From positions 46,031,981 through 46,095,980 of the forward strand of contig NC_068364.1 of the NCBI RefSeq assembly GCF_020536995.1: DNA of 64,000 nucleotides, given 5' to 3'. Shown here in pieces: positions 11,028-22,822 of the stretch. Every line of letters starts with the position of its first letter. The first letter of the stretch is position 1. Made by a program: the position numbers and the translations under genes. The stretch comes from Dreissena polymorpha. Lineage: Eukaryota > Mollusca > Bivalvia > Myida > Dreissenidae. The notes under the pieces were generated by a model that had not been told where the DNA came from, did no database searches, and saw nothing but the letters and a program-made list of their open reading frames with translations.

Positions 11028-14000
11028 CTGTATCAGTCATCGAACGCATACTTAGAGAACAGCCAGCCTGACAATAACAGTGCATATCGGGACTTACAAT
11101 ATCAACTTTACGACAATAACAGTGCACATCGGGACTTACGATATCAACTTTACCTCCGATAACAGTTGCAAGTTTTTAGTGTACAATATTTTGGGTAATT
11201 CGAGTTGTAATAAGTTAATTTAGAGCTGTTTTAATCTAATCAGGAGTTCGCTTATTCACAAATAACAAGGTAAAACAAGGTAAAACAACCATTAAAATGC
11301 TTAAACAATAAATTTTAATGCCAATATTTTACAATTTGGTATACCATTGATAATCTTGTCCGTAAACGTATTTATATTTAATGATTCCGCGTCAAAAAAG
11401 TTGTATTAGCCTAAAATATATTTTAATAACTTTTCAAAAAACAGCTATAATCTTTTCAAGTATGTAAAACCGTAACAATCGCAAGGAAGTTAATACACAC
11501 TTACTTCCTTCTAAGGACAAACACGACCACAAAAGCTGCAACCGCTACTGCGACTGCGACTGAGACTCCTGCTGCTATAAACGTAGTCATGGATCCTTAA
11601 ATTAAGTTCAATACGAACGTAAGTTGAGTCTTGGTCGTATGAACTGTATGCATTTAATTAAGTGGTTTACTAGACACACACTACGCCGTATATCGATAAT
11701 TGTGTTTAATTCGGTATGTTCAATTACATTAGAAAATGACAAACAAACCACAAGTTTATGTATGACATGATTGACGCGAAAACCAATTACCCCACAAAAT
11801 ATAAGTTTATTTATATACAATATAAGTTTATTTATATACCACGTTAGAAGCCTCTTGGATTAAAGCGTCCGATTTATTGGAAATGGTGACGAAGATGCTG
11901 TTTATTGTTTATTTTTTGGTGGTGTTGCTGTTTTGAGTGATGATGTTTGCCTTCATGTTAGGTTGTTTACTTGTGTAAAATGCTTTTTGCACTTGTTTGA
12001 CTTCCAGAAATTTTTCGCTTCCTTAATTCCATAGAAAAGCAGCATTCGGAGTATGGTGGAATATTTATTACAATTATATTATAGCCAACGACGTTTTTCA
12101 TTCGAACATTTACATTTAAGTTAAAGGGTAAACGCAATTTCGATATACTTGAACAAATATGCTGACAGTTGATAATATATTTTTTAAATATAACAATAAG
12201 CAAAAAAAATATTTGAAATTTCAGCCTTATATGCCACGAAATAAATTGAACGTTCATAGTGTTGTGTTTATTTAAAACATCGTACTAGCAGACGGTTGTT
12301 ATAAAAATGATCTTGGGGACATCAGTATACATGTATGCTTTTAAGCAAAATATAAGATATATTTTTTTATTTATTTTTAAAAAATGGAAATAGTCAAATA
12401 CACGCAATAAGCAACCCACAATTAGGTACAACTTTAAAAGCTTTATTCCCAAATATTGATTTTATCAACAGTATAAAAGTAATAGTCAGACTTCAATGTT
12501 GTGTAATGTAATATATACAGAGTTTGCATAGTATATATTCCATGTATTAGTATATATGTTATGCGATAAAAGACATATAGACATATTGTATAAGATGTTA
12601 AGAATCTCACCTTCATGTTCACATGTCGCTTTTTCCCATGATTTGGTAGAAAGGCAAGTAATTTCGTTTTTGCCGACGAATCCCGGGTCACAGTAAACAT
12701 CAGCGAATGAACCGTATGTTATATTGATTCCCTTTCGTAACGCTGTAATTCCGTTTGCAATCGTTGGCGGTGGTCCGCATGCTGTGACAAAACGTAAGGG
12801 ATGCATTAATCATATGATAATAAACAGAACAATCCGATGATTTGAGTTGGCTATTTGTTAAATTGTTCAAAATTTATTCCGAAAGAGATTCTCGTTAAGA
12901 CCAGCCTAGGATTTTGTATATCCACATGTAGTAGTTGAAATAACACACGAACTCAAACTAAAAATTATTTGCCTATAGTTGTAAATTTAGCATTAATAAT
13001 AAATATCAATATAAACAACATAATTAATGTAATGTGAGTATAATTATTATCGGGTTACCCCAATTGGTATAGACGCCAATCCTCCATTCACCTCCACACA
13101 TCTTGCTTGGATCTCCAAGACAAGTATGATTACATTCCGATTCCGGCTTTTGCGATCCTTCAAGCGTATTACCACAGAAGCATTGTGTCTTGTACTAAAT
13201 CAACACAATAGTAAAGATAGATATGAACGCTATTGGAAGACTTGCAAAGCGATAATGTGTATTTAGTGATCAGTGTATTTACCGGCTTTTTTCAAACTGT
13301 GCGTACACAATCCATTCATGGAACGTTTCACGAATATTCTTATCTTTATTATATAACTAGTATGTGTTTAATTTTACTATTTTGTTATTATATATGTGTA
13401 CACTTATTTATTTCCCCATGCGAAATATGATTGCATTATACTAATAATTATCTACAAGGTCATGTCATTCATAATAATATCGAACTATTTAAAACACGAA
13501 ATGCTGATGAATTAATCAAATCGTGCTCGCAATCATTAACAAATGAGTACATCTGATCTGACAACTCATTATACGTGTCTTGTTCTGAGAAAACTGGTCA
13601 TAATGCATGTGCGTAAAGTGTCATCCCAGATTAGCCTGTGCAGTCCGCACAGGCTAATCAGGGACGACACTTTCCGCTTAAACTTGATTTTTGGTAAAAC
13701 GGGAATTCCTTCAAACTAAAAATACCATAAAATTAGAAAGTGTCGTCCCTGATTAGCCTGTGCGGACTGGGATGACACTTTACGCACATGCATTATGACC
13801 AGTTTTCTCAGAACAAGACACATATGTTAACAACGTTGTTCATGAAAGTTATAAAACGTTATTATTAAAGTAATTTACCTGTTTTCAAACTGGCTTCTGT
13901 CAGGGTTAAGTAGGTACTATCAAAAGCGTTCTAAAGTATTACCGGATGTTTAAAATAACTCCGATTAAAAAGTATGTCGCATTATAACATGACCTACGCT

Positions 14001-16096
14001 CCAGGAGAGAAATAACGTAATGCTCAATTTTGTTTATTACATGGGTGTTATTACACTTGTTATATAACTTTGAAATGACGTCATTTTTGTGACGAAATGA
14101 CGTCATTATTCCAGCGAATTTTTTCAGTTAAACTCTTTTACAATGTGAATAAAAAGGTGAAAAGAGCATAAAATACAGAGAAAATGTGTTGGTCATGTTA
14201 TAAATAGAATCTTAAATACGTGGTCATTTTGTATTGAATTTATTAAACTCGTCATCTAAATAAAGATAAAAACTCGGCAAGCCTCGTTTTTATCTTTATT
14301 TAGATGACTCGTTTAATAAATTCAATACAAAACGACCACTCATGCAAGATCCTATAGCTATATACGGTATAAGGTTTGGCAATTCTTGAACGTGTACATG
14401 TGAAGCGTAAACGTAATGATAGCGCTTAGACTACTTTAATAAAACGGTCGAATTAAATACCTTCGACGAGTAGACTGGCCGAATTCTACAACAAATACAA
14501 AAAATATCAAACCTAACCTCCACGCCAGCATATCTGTAGCTACTGCAACGACGTGCACAATCCGCTGGTGTGTTTGTTGGTGAGTCCGGCAGACGCGTCG
14601 GGAGTACACGTTTGGTACTATCCTCATAACACCCCTGATAAACAATACCTGCACAAGAGTAAAAATGCTTATTTTTGCGCGGCAAAAATTCACTTCTGTT
14701 GCAGAAAGTCCGTTCCGAATAGGAGTAAATATGTATGTATTTTACTAAGAATACTATATCTGTATTATTGACAATTGTGTCTGCGTAACACACACTCAGT
14801 AGACATTGTTACACTTGAACTACCTTTGCTAATGTGACTACTCATATATCAACATCGAAAGAAAACAGCAATAAATTACTGATGTTCTTTTCTACTAGTC
14901 GCAATGCAGAAACAATTTTTAGTCAAGTTGATTTTCTTCAATAAGTCTCGTTGGTAACCGAATACGGCGAATGTTAAACGCTATGAGCACAATAAGTAAG
15001 ATCCAGCAAATAACCAAGAACCCGTCTTACAATTTGAAGTTTCATTTCCAAATTGGCATGTGTTCGTATCGGAGTATAGAATACTGAATGATACACTTGT
15101 GCGAGAACTTACGCATATTAGATTCAGTAAAGAATAGCAATATTAATTTACACTTGAAGCAAAACAGCCACGAGTTCGTTGATTAACTTATTGATTTTGA
15201 TTAAACGATGGGTATGTCGAGAATTACGTAATAAGAACTTCATTGCAATATCCCTCACGGTTAATATGGTATACACCTTGCGGATAATACTCTGTTCTAT
15301 AAATATTACTTGTTTTTAAATGGCATTTCTGAACATTGCCCCGAGTTCTCGAATATGATTTAGTTTATTCTAGCATTCATGATTAGCCAAAGCTCGTTTC
15401 ATTACATTCCAAGTAAGTGTGCTACATCTTTATTGTAATTATACTTCAAATGAAAATGCCATGTAGAATAAACAAAACTAACACTGTTATCACTTTTTAA
15501 AACAGTGAAATATAGCATTTAACCTCAGAAACAATGTTCACTCTTTTTCTGAGAAATGCCGTCGTTTTTGAAGTAATGATTCCATTCATCCAGTAAAATG
15601 CTCCAGTTTAACTGTTATCAAAATGTAAATAAACGATGGAACATATTTGATTTAAAAGAAAATATATTTACCTACGGCTGATTATCAGTTTTAATGTACT
15701 CATTATACCAGCAAATACAAACGCTCATTCGTGACCTCGTCACTGTTAAAATATAGATTTCGTAAATCATTCGTCAATTAAATTGACAATATGCCGACAC
15801 AAGCATAAGCCATTTGTAAATTGCACATCAATTGTAGTGAACATATAATAACAATCACAAAATATATCAATTAACATCATGAGTCTACCAGTGTCGGTTA
15901 TGTCACGTGTAGATATTCAAAACAATAATATTTTTTTATCGACAAAGAGATCCTAATGAATCAACAAATTCATCATTTTCTAAAACTACGCTACATTGTT
16001 CACACTTTATTCTGCTCCATACTTATGAAAATATGTATTACCGTTCACTGTTGCGGTAGCCAGCAAACAAAAACACATACATTTGTTAAGCAACAT
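10221..16096 (-). CDS. WSC-Sushi single-pass membrane receptor, complete six-exon gene, 282 residues
   Basis: Coding exons in order: 16096-16042, 14648-14518, 13194-13059, 12781-12611, 11595-11505, 10485-10221. They total 849 bases (283 codons with the stop), and all phases agree. Residues 1-18 are a signal peptide (MLLNKCMCFCLLATATVN). About 20-107 form a WSC domain with eight cysteines (GCYEDS, DCARRC, QCFCGN, ECNHTC, MCGG). About 108-164 form a Sushi/CCP domain with four cysteines and a conserved W (ACGPPP, VYCDPGF, ITCLST, WEKATCE). Residues 170-192 are an Ala/Val-rich transmembrane helix with RRK on the cytosolic side. The 90-residue tail has YEDL and YCVL spaced like an ITAM plus two YYN motifs. 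WSC domains are thought to bind carbohydrate and Sushi domains bind proteins, so a surface recognition or signalling role is inferred. I know no specific named orthologue. No transcript was available to confirm the exons. Confidence 0.85.
10877..11027. repeat. Hairpin followed by a (TA)n microsatellite
   Basis: TAATACATAGTGCCAG and CTGGCACTATGTATTA form inverted arms of about 16 bp around a 35-bp loop. A near-pure TA tract of about 78 bp follows (10949-11026). Both lie in intron 5 of the receptor gene. Confidence 0.9.
11070..11155. repeat. 42-bp tandem duplication in intron 5
   Basis: GACAATAACAGTGCATATCG and its continuation to TTTAC occur twice in direct succession, with about three differences. 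Confidence 0.8.
11505..11595 (-). CDS. WSC-Sushi receptor exon 5: transmembrane helix
   Basis: Encodes SMTTFIAAGVSVAVAVAVAA then FVVVFVLRR, a clear membrane span followed by basic residues. The exon ends before a consensus GTAAGT donor in phase 2. Confidence 0.85.
11596..12610 (-). other. Intron 4 of the WSC-Sushi receptor gene
   Basis: AT-rich, no element or RNA recognised. A 17-base direct repeat TATAAGTTTATTTATATAC lies at about 11800-11838. Confidence 0.6.
12611..12781 (-). CDS. WSC-Sushi receptor exon 4: Sushi/CCP domain
   Basis: A single-exon Sushi domain with symmetric phase 1 boundaries, the usual arrangement for shuffled CCP modules. CGPPPTIANG, YGSFADVYCDPGF, EITCLS and WEKATCE give the four cysteines and the tryptophan. 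Acceptor TTTTGTCACAG, donor GTGAGA. Confidence 0.9.
13059..13194 (-). CDS. WSC-Sushi receptor exon 3: second half of WSC domain
   Basis: Encodes YKTQCFCGNTLEGSQKPESE, CNHTCLGDPSKMCGG and EWRIGVYTNW, with five WSC cysteines. The acceptor is TTGATTTAG; using it restores the spacing AGVE-YK-TQCFCG usual for WSC. It ends in phase 1 before GTAACC. Confidence 0.85.
13575..13821. mobile_element. Palindromic MITE, family 1 (CAGGCTAATCAGGGACGACA)
   Basis: The ends are GTGTCTTGTTCTGAGAAAAC and its reverse complement. Inside, CATGTGCGTAAAGTGTCATC and GCACAGGCTAATCAGGGACG are mirrored. The same family occurs at about 39394, 48350, 53035, 54955 and 58928. No coding capacity is seen. It sits in intron 2 of the receptor gene. 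Confidence 0.9.
13979..14170. repeat. Dispersed element with paired CRE-like palindromes
   Basis: TGACGTCA occurs at 14076-14083 and 14098-14105. The flanking CCAGCGAA and GACGAAATGACGTCAT sequence is shared, in opposite orientation, with the element at 48572-48753. The outer boundaries are approximate. Confidence 0.6.
14215..14345. repeat. Near-perfect inverted repeat (hairpin), arms about 58 bp
   Basis: TGGTCATTTTGTATTGAATT and TTTAGATGAC-type arms mirror each other around CTCGGCAAGCCTCG. Few mismatches suggest recent insertion or correction between the arms. It lies in intron 2 of the receptor gene and may belong to the adjacent CRE-bearing element. Confidence 0.85.
14518..14648 (-). CDS. 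WSC-Sushi receptor exon 2: first half of WSC domain
   Basis: Encodes IVYQGCYEDSTKRVLPTRLP and on to SSYRYAGVE. It follows a CTCTTGTGCAG acceptor and ends before GTTAGG in phase 0. Three of the eight WSC cysteines are here. Confidence 0.85.
14649..16041 (-). other. Intron 1 of the WSC-Sushi receptor gene
   Basis: About 1.4 kb, AT-rich. Its exon-1-proximal part (about 15622-15977) is repeated in diverged form at 20782-21210. No other gene or RNA is seen. Confidence 0.7.
16042..16096 (-). CDS. WSC-Sushi receptor exon 1: start codon and signal peptide
   Basis: ATG at 16096 has A at -3 and opens MLLNKCMCFCLLATATVN. The exon ends AACG before GTAATAC (phase 1). In-frame ATGs exist further upstream, but this start gives the most typical signal peptide. 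The split glycine is completed by GT at the start of exon 2. Confidence 0.8.
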
Positions 16097-17777
16097 TATT
16101 TTCCTTTCATTACTGTAATACAGATGATAACGCATTGAACGAAGACGTTCGCTCAGTCCAAACTGAGTAGTAACACGGTCAATGACGCATGAATAATAGA
16201 AAAGTTTTGCTTGCAGCAAAAATTGTGATAAATGTTTAAACACTGTATTTAAGCATGTGTCAGCTGTGTCAAGTCGTCCAGGTTTAACAACAACGATTAC
16301 GAATAAGCGAGGCCGGAAAAAACATTTTGCCATATATAAAGCAGTCAACTAAATGTCATAAAATTATAAAGCAAATTAATTACAAAGGGATTATTATGGA
16401 GAGTATATCATGTAATATTCCACGAGCCATTTTTTGTATTTCGCTAATTTATATTTATACATAGTTACACATGTATTAACATGTTTGATGTTCTTATGTC
16501 TCGACTGTTTCTCTGCTGGCTATTTATCTATTGGTTCAATGAGTCTCGTTATTTTATAATTGTTTCTAAAAACATATGCTTGTAAACTAGCATACGTTTT
16601 ATAATATAAAATGTTAAAGAAAACATGAATACGCAACAATTCATTCAAACATCTAAACGAGAGAGTGACACACCGAAACTATGAACTATGACTTTTTTAG
16701 ACAGTTATCAGACAGAGTGCAAATATCCTTAAGCACGTAAAGTACACTTAATGGGGTTCGGATGTCCTCACCTACCATGTCCCTTAATATTCTTAGATAT
16801 ATTGCATATAACAGTCAAAATTATCGCTGTGAGTGTTGTGATAGAGGCCAATTGCTGTATTAAATGTGTACAATAATATTATTCGAATATGTTTCATACA
16901 GCTTGTATATTTTACAAAAGCTCAGGTGAACTTTAAGAAACTAAGAACATAAACTCATATTTCTGTCGTATTAAGCACGTAACAGATGTGGTACTTTGCT
17001 AGCGTAAAAAATAGTGTTATACGAATATTTGATGTAATGTCCAGGTTCAAAACTAGCAAGACATATAACACATACATAATGTATACCAAATTTATCTGAA
17101 TATAATAACCATTATTTATAAAATATCTGTGTAATTTCCCACATTCACATTTAATCCCACATAAGGCATTTATCAAAGTGTGTAGAAGTATAAGAAGTAT
17201 ATATAGAATATTATGCTAGTGTAATTGTGTACTTGAATTTATCCGACTAGTTGAAGAAAGGTTTACATGGAAATACTCGAAAGTATAATATATCAAGTTC
17301 AAGGATAATGAAAGAGAAACGAATGACAACGGCAATTCCGAATACTATACTAACTAGATTTCTTAAGAAAATGTTAAGAAGAACTGCTTAAATGAAAATA
17401 AATTAAAAGCAGTTATGAAGCACGTGAACCAACCATATTCTTCGTATAATACATATTCATGGGAGATTAGGATCGAACTAGTATTCGTTTTAAATCATGT
17501 GATGAGTGTGTCAAGCGTTGTATCAGCTGTTGCTTCCCACATATTTACAATAACACATTTATGCTACGATGTTCAAGTTAATGTTACTTTAAAAAAATAA
17601 CTTGCCGAACTATTTCATTATCATTTTTTTTGTAAATATACATTAATTTGTGAAATGAATATGGCAAAATCAACTGGCCAAACTGCTTCTAAATACAATT
17701 TGGTAGAATTGGTATGTTAAGTCCATTGACCAGACAAGGTAAAACACCACAACTGAATGTTTATATGGTCAAATGTA
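16097..17777. other. Upstream flank of the WSC-Sushi gene
   Basis: AT-rich DNA expected to hold the receptor promoter, but I see no distinct TATA box or CpG island. No exon, RNA gene or mobile element is recognised. Confidence 0.5.
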
Positions 17778-18335
17778 CAGTCCACTCTCGTTATCTCGAT
17801 ATCGGATATCTCGATATTCTCGATATGTCGAAGTAAGCTCAATGTCCCAACTTTTTTCCTTCTTTATCTATATAAATAAACATCGCATATGTCGATTTTC
17901 GTTATGTCGAATAATTCGATATCTCAATATAAAATTTTGTCCCGAGTCCCGATTTTACATGTATTTACTGTGCTTTATCTCGAAGTGCGAATAAATGTTC
18001 CAGTGTCAGCAAAAGGTGAGAATTTTTTTCTTTGATACTTCACCATCCCGCTTCGCCCGGCTGCTCCCGATACTGTGCGGTAGGAAATTGCTCCGTTAAC
18101 TGCATCAATAATCACACGTGTGTAATGCCGTTCGCCATTAAAACTTAAGTAAGGCATGTCACCTAAACTGTCACTTAAACATCAATTAACTGCAATTAAA
18201 TACACATTTAGTTGTTAAAAAAGGTAAATTTTCGTCTCATGTTTCTTTGAAAACGCCTAATCGGATATCTCGAACTCTCGTTATCTGGATATTTTTTCTT
18301 GTTCCCGCCGACTTCGAGATAACGAGAGTGGACTG
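17778..18335. mobile_element. Pogo/mariner-type MITE, 558 bp
   Basis: The terminal inverted repeats read CAGTCCACTCTCGTTATCTC on the left and GAGATAACGAGAGTGGACTG on the right. Both are flanked by TA, the target site of Tc1/mariner elements. Near the ends there are further 'TATCTCGATAT' and 'TTATGTCGAAT' motifs. No transposase is encoded. The CAGT...ACTG ends resemble pogo/Tigger elements. Confidence 0.85.
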
Positions 18336-20563
18336 TATATAAGTTTTTTTTAATGAATGCGAATACGTTAGCAAGGTATTGCACGTTTCAGATACGAAAC
18401 TGTATTGTGTTATGTAATCACGTTGTGGACTATGTGTGAGTACGATATACATGTCAAAACATCTTAATGTATCGTGTATGTATCTCCCCGTACAACATCA
18501 GTTGTTCCGACGGGGGCAGTTTAAATCGTGAAACAATATTATGTTTACATATTTAAATTAACTAATGTTCACATACATATTGATAAAATGAAAACATTTA
18601 TATCGGCTTATAAATACAGTTAATAACACATGAGTTCAATATATGCGCATGGCTAATTTAAGATGGGTAGGGTAAAAATTCTAATATGGTTATTCAGTAT
18701 TCAACTTCAGCATTACTCTCCAAACTGTACAGATGGAGCGATCAACTGACATTAATATAACGATAGGTCTTTCGAAGATCGCTTCTTTGTTTTTGACTCA
18801 ATAAACACAATGATACAGCTATGTGCATGATTAACCATAACTTGCCTTACGAACACTAAATGTATGTATTATCAATAGTAATAATTGCTCGTTTTTTGGC
18901 ACTTATGCATGTAGTATAATTCACAAATAAATCGTTATTGACACATTGTTTTGTTTTTTTACAAAATCACACTTAAATAAAACACTCATATCCCTATGTT
19001 GTGCCAGTGTATAATATTTGTATGTTTCTGTTTAAATGTGGGTGGTTGTTATGAACTCTAAACATGTGTTTTTATTAACGCACTAGCCTGGAGGAACGTG
19101 GATCAATTAGGTCATGACTCATATGTTTTTCAACATATAAAGTTTTTTTAATGTTCGATTCAAATCGTGCCTGAGAAAAATAAAAATATAAAAACGCAAA
19201 GTTTCGCAAAGTGTCGCTCTCGGCAAAATCGAGGAAAACCCTATTTATACCGACGCAATCATATTTCATTAATCGCGCACGCAACAATGTTTAACGATCG
19301 GGAAACTACCTAAAACTCGTAGCATGTGTCAGTCAAACAGTCAACCCCTCATTACCGGGACGGAAAACAACTGAAACCGCAATAATCTGGGATATCTTTA
19401 CAAAAAAACGTTTACCCAATTAATTGCTATATAATCAAATGAACTAAAATGCAGGTTTTTGTTCACATTTTTAAAATGACACTGCAATTTTCAAAAAGTG
19501 TCATCGAGTTGGAAAACGATTTAAGCGTTATAGTAATACAAGCAAAATAACAGTCCTGATTATAGACATATTTAAATTAGATGCTTGTAAATGAATGGTA
19601 TTCAATCGAAATCAGTGAAATAATACAGCGTGTGTAACGTGTCATTGATTACTTCAAAAAACAAAAAAGAGATCTTTTTACTGATTTAGTCTAGTTTAAA
19701 ATATTTTATAAACTTCAAACACGTAAATTACCTTGTGGTTATGTTGGTTAGGAGACGGAAAGATCCTAGTTATAGCCAAAGTGCTTGGGACAAACAATCT
19801 CCGTTCGCCTAATTAACCTTTTGCAAGCAACATTTTTTTTATGTTTGGGTTCGAATATATGTTCTGGCATTGCATTCATTACTCTCTCATGTATAACAAT
19901 ACACAACATAATTACCAATTATGATTTTCTAAAGATTTATTGGAGATCGGATGACTGGATAAGCAAGTCAATATAAACGTACTCCAAGAGCATATGATAA
20001 TTGTTGCTATGGCAGCTCTGGGCGTACATATCCATTAACACAATCGCAGCTTTGCGCACAGATTGCGTACGCATCACTAAACAGACGTCATTGGTTACCA
20101 ATTAAGGAAAGCGATGAATAAACTTCAAAAACACATTATATTTAAGTGAATGGCAGCCGATGGACGTTTTCCTTTGCATGCAACCTAAAAAGCACGACGA
20201 TATTTCAACACTCTATTCTTGCTGACGTTTTCATTTTGAAATTTCGAATAATGTGAATATTCGACGACTGTTCACGTCGTTATCGACTTTATTACATGAA
20301 CTATCCTGATTAGCAAAATATTGGTGTACTGCGACATAACCGATAGCGACATTTTTTGTCGGTAACATTACAACAGTTCCCAATATGGTGGATAGAGAGT
20401 AGGAAAGAATTGCAATTTGAATAGAACAATTATTTCTTGCTTTCATGGTACCATTTGCATGAGTTTGGGCTTAAGAAGGGTAAACGTTGATAAGTTTTTG
20501 CAGTATAAGTGTTCCTTAGCATTTTCCTAAGCATAATAAAGCTGGCAATTGACTTATCTATCT
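18336..20563. other. AT-rich intergenic DNA
   Basis: Only short chance frames are present; I see no splice-flanked exon, RNA gene or element end in about 2.2 kb. Confidence 0.5.
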
Positions 20564-20775
20564 TTCTTTCTACCTACCTGCCTACCTACCTACCTACCTG
20601 CCTGCCTGCCGGCCGCCCGCCCGCCCGCCCGGCTTCCCACCCACCCGCCAACAATCCACCCACCTACCTAACCACCCACCCACCCACTCAAATCCACCCA
20701 TCCAACCAACCACCCGACCACCCACCCACCTACATACCGACCTGCTTGCCTGCTTGCCTGCCTGCCTGCTTGCCG
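20564..20775. repeat. CCTA/CCTG/CCCG tetranucleotide tract
   Basis: Interrupted tetranucleotide repeats (CTACCTACCTGCC, GCCGGCCGCCCGCCC, CCACCCACCCACTC). The apparent proline-rich reading frame is only the translation of the repeat. Confidence 0.95.
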
Positions 20776-20781
20776 ATATTT

Positions 20782-21020
20782 AAAATGTAAATAAACGATG
20801 GAACATATTTAATTTTAAAGAAAATGTATTTACCTATCGTAACGGTTGATTATCAGGTTTAATGTACTTATGTTAACAGCAAAACCATTCGTTCATTCGT
20901 GACTGCGTCACTCTTAAAATATATATTTCTTGAATCATTCGTTAATTAAATTGACAATATGCCGTAATGAACATAAGTCATTTGTAAATTGCAAATTGTG
21001 GTGAACATATAAAAACAATC

Positions 21021-21108
<88 letters not shown>

Positions 21109-21205
21109 TATCACGAGTCTACCAGTGTCAGTTACTTCTCGTGTAACTTTGTGCTGAATATTTAAAACAATAATTATTTTACTGACAAATAACAAATGCA
21201 TCATC

Positions 21206-21210
<5 letters not shown>
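20782..21210. repeat. Diverged copy of the WSC-Sushi intron 1 segment
   Basis: It matches 15622-15977 along its length, from AAATGTAAATAAACGATGGA through ATTAAATTGACAATATGCCG to GAGTCTACCAGTGTC. A (TA)n expansion at 21023-21105 replaces a short AAATATATCAATT in the other copy. The match stops where exon 1 would approach, and the large CCTG tract begins there. Confidence 0.8.
21023..21105. repeat. (TA)n microsatellite
   Basis: A pure TA run of about 82 bp inside the duplicated intron-1 segment. Confidence 0.95.
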
Positions 21211-22231
<1,021 letters not shown>

Positions 22232-22655
22232 AAGATGGTCAGGTAAGGTGTTAGATTCCAAGACCTTAGATTATGTATACATGTGTATGGTACTTTGCAC
22301 CCCAAGTATATGATTTCTGTATTGCCATGTTATGATGAATATGTGTGTGTTGTTTGTTATTGTCTCGAGTGGAAAAGGAGGAGGAAGTTGAACTGCCTTT
22401 GTGAGTCTGTTACAAGAGCCTATGTTGTCTAGTTAAGTTGCCAGTGCGCCGACTACTGCCCCCTTCAAGAGCACCCGGGTCTTCCTGGCTGAACCCGTTT
22501 GACCTGCACACCCAACGCTCCAACCTCGGAAATAATGAAAAAAGTGATCCCACATCCACCCACTTGCTGCCCCTGACATAAGGTTTTTCTTTTTATTATT
22601 AATGTTTCAAGGTTGAAGATGCATAATTATTTTACTGGTAAACCAATTTATTTTA
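22232..22655. other. Spacer
   Basis: No gene recognised. A moderately GC-rich patch near 22440-22560 does not resemble an exon. Confidence 0.4.
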
Positions 22656-22822
22656 GCTCAATTGCGTACAAAGCCTTCGGCTTTTTTAAAATATGTCTGT
22701 CTCCTGGGACTAGAACTAGTACTTGTTGCCTATGGGGTAGATGTAAAGAATGCTCCCACAGTGGAAATCGCACCTGTGACCATCCAGTCGCTAGGCGGAC
22801 ACTGTATCCACTACGCCACCGA
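22656..22822 (-). mobile_element. tRNA-derived SINE, minus orientation
   Basis: Read on the minus strand it starts GTGGCGTAGTGGATACAGTG (A-box region) and has a B-box-like GGTGCGATTTCC, then CACTGTGGGAGCATTCTTTA and ACTAGTTCTAGTCCCAGGAG. The same order occurs in the plus-strand copy at 52636-52815, which establishes a family. Confidence 0.8.

Noticed and set aside
20231-20446. Minus-strand 71-residue frame as a duplicated receptor exon
   Set aside because: No cysteine pattern of WSC or Sushi and no splice sites in the right places.
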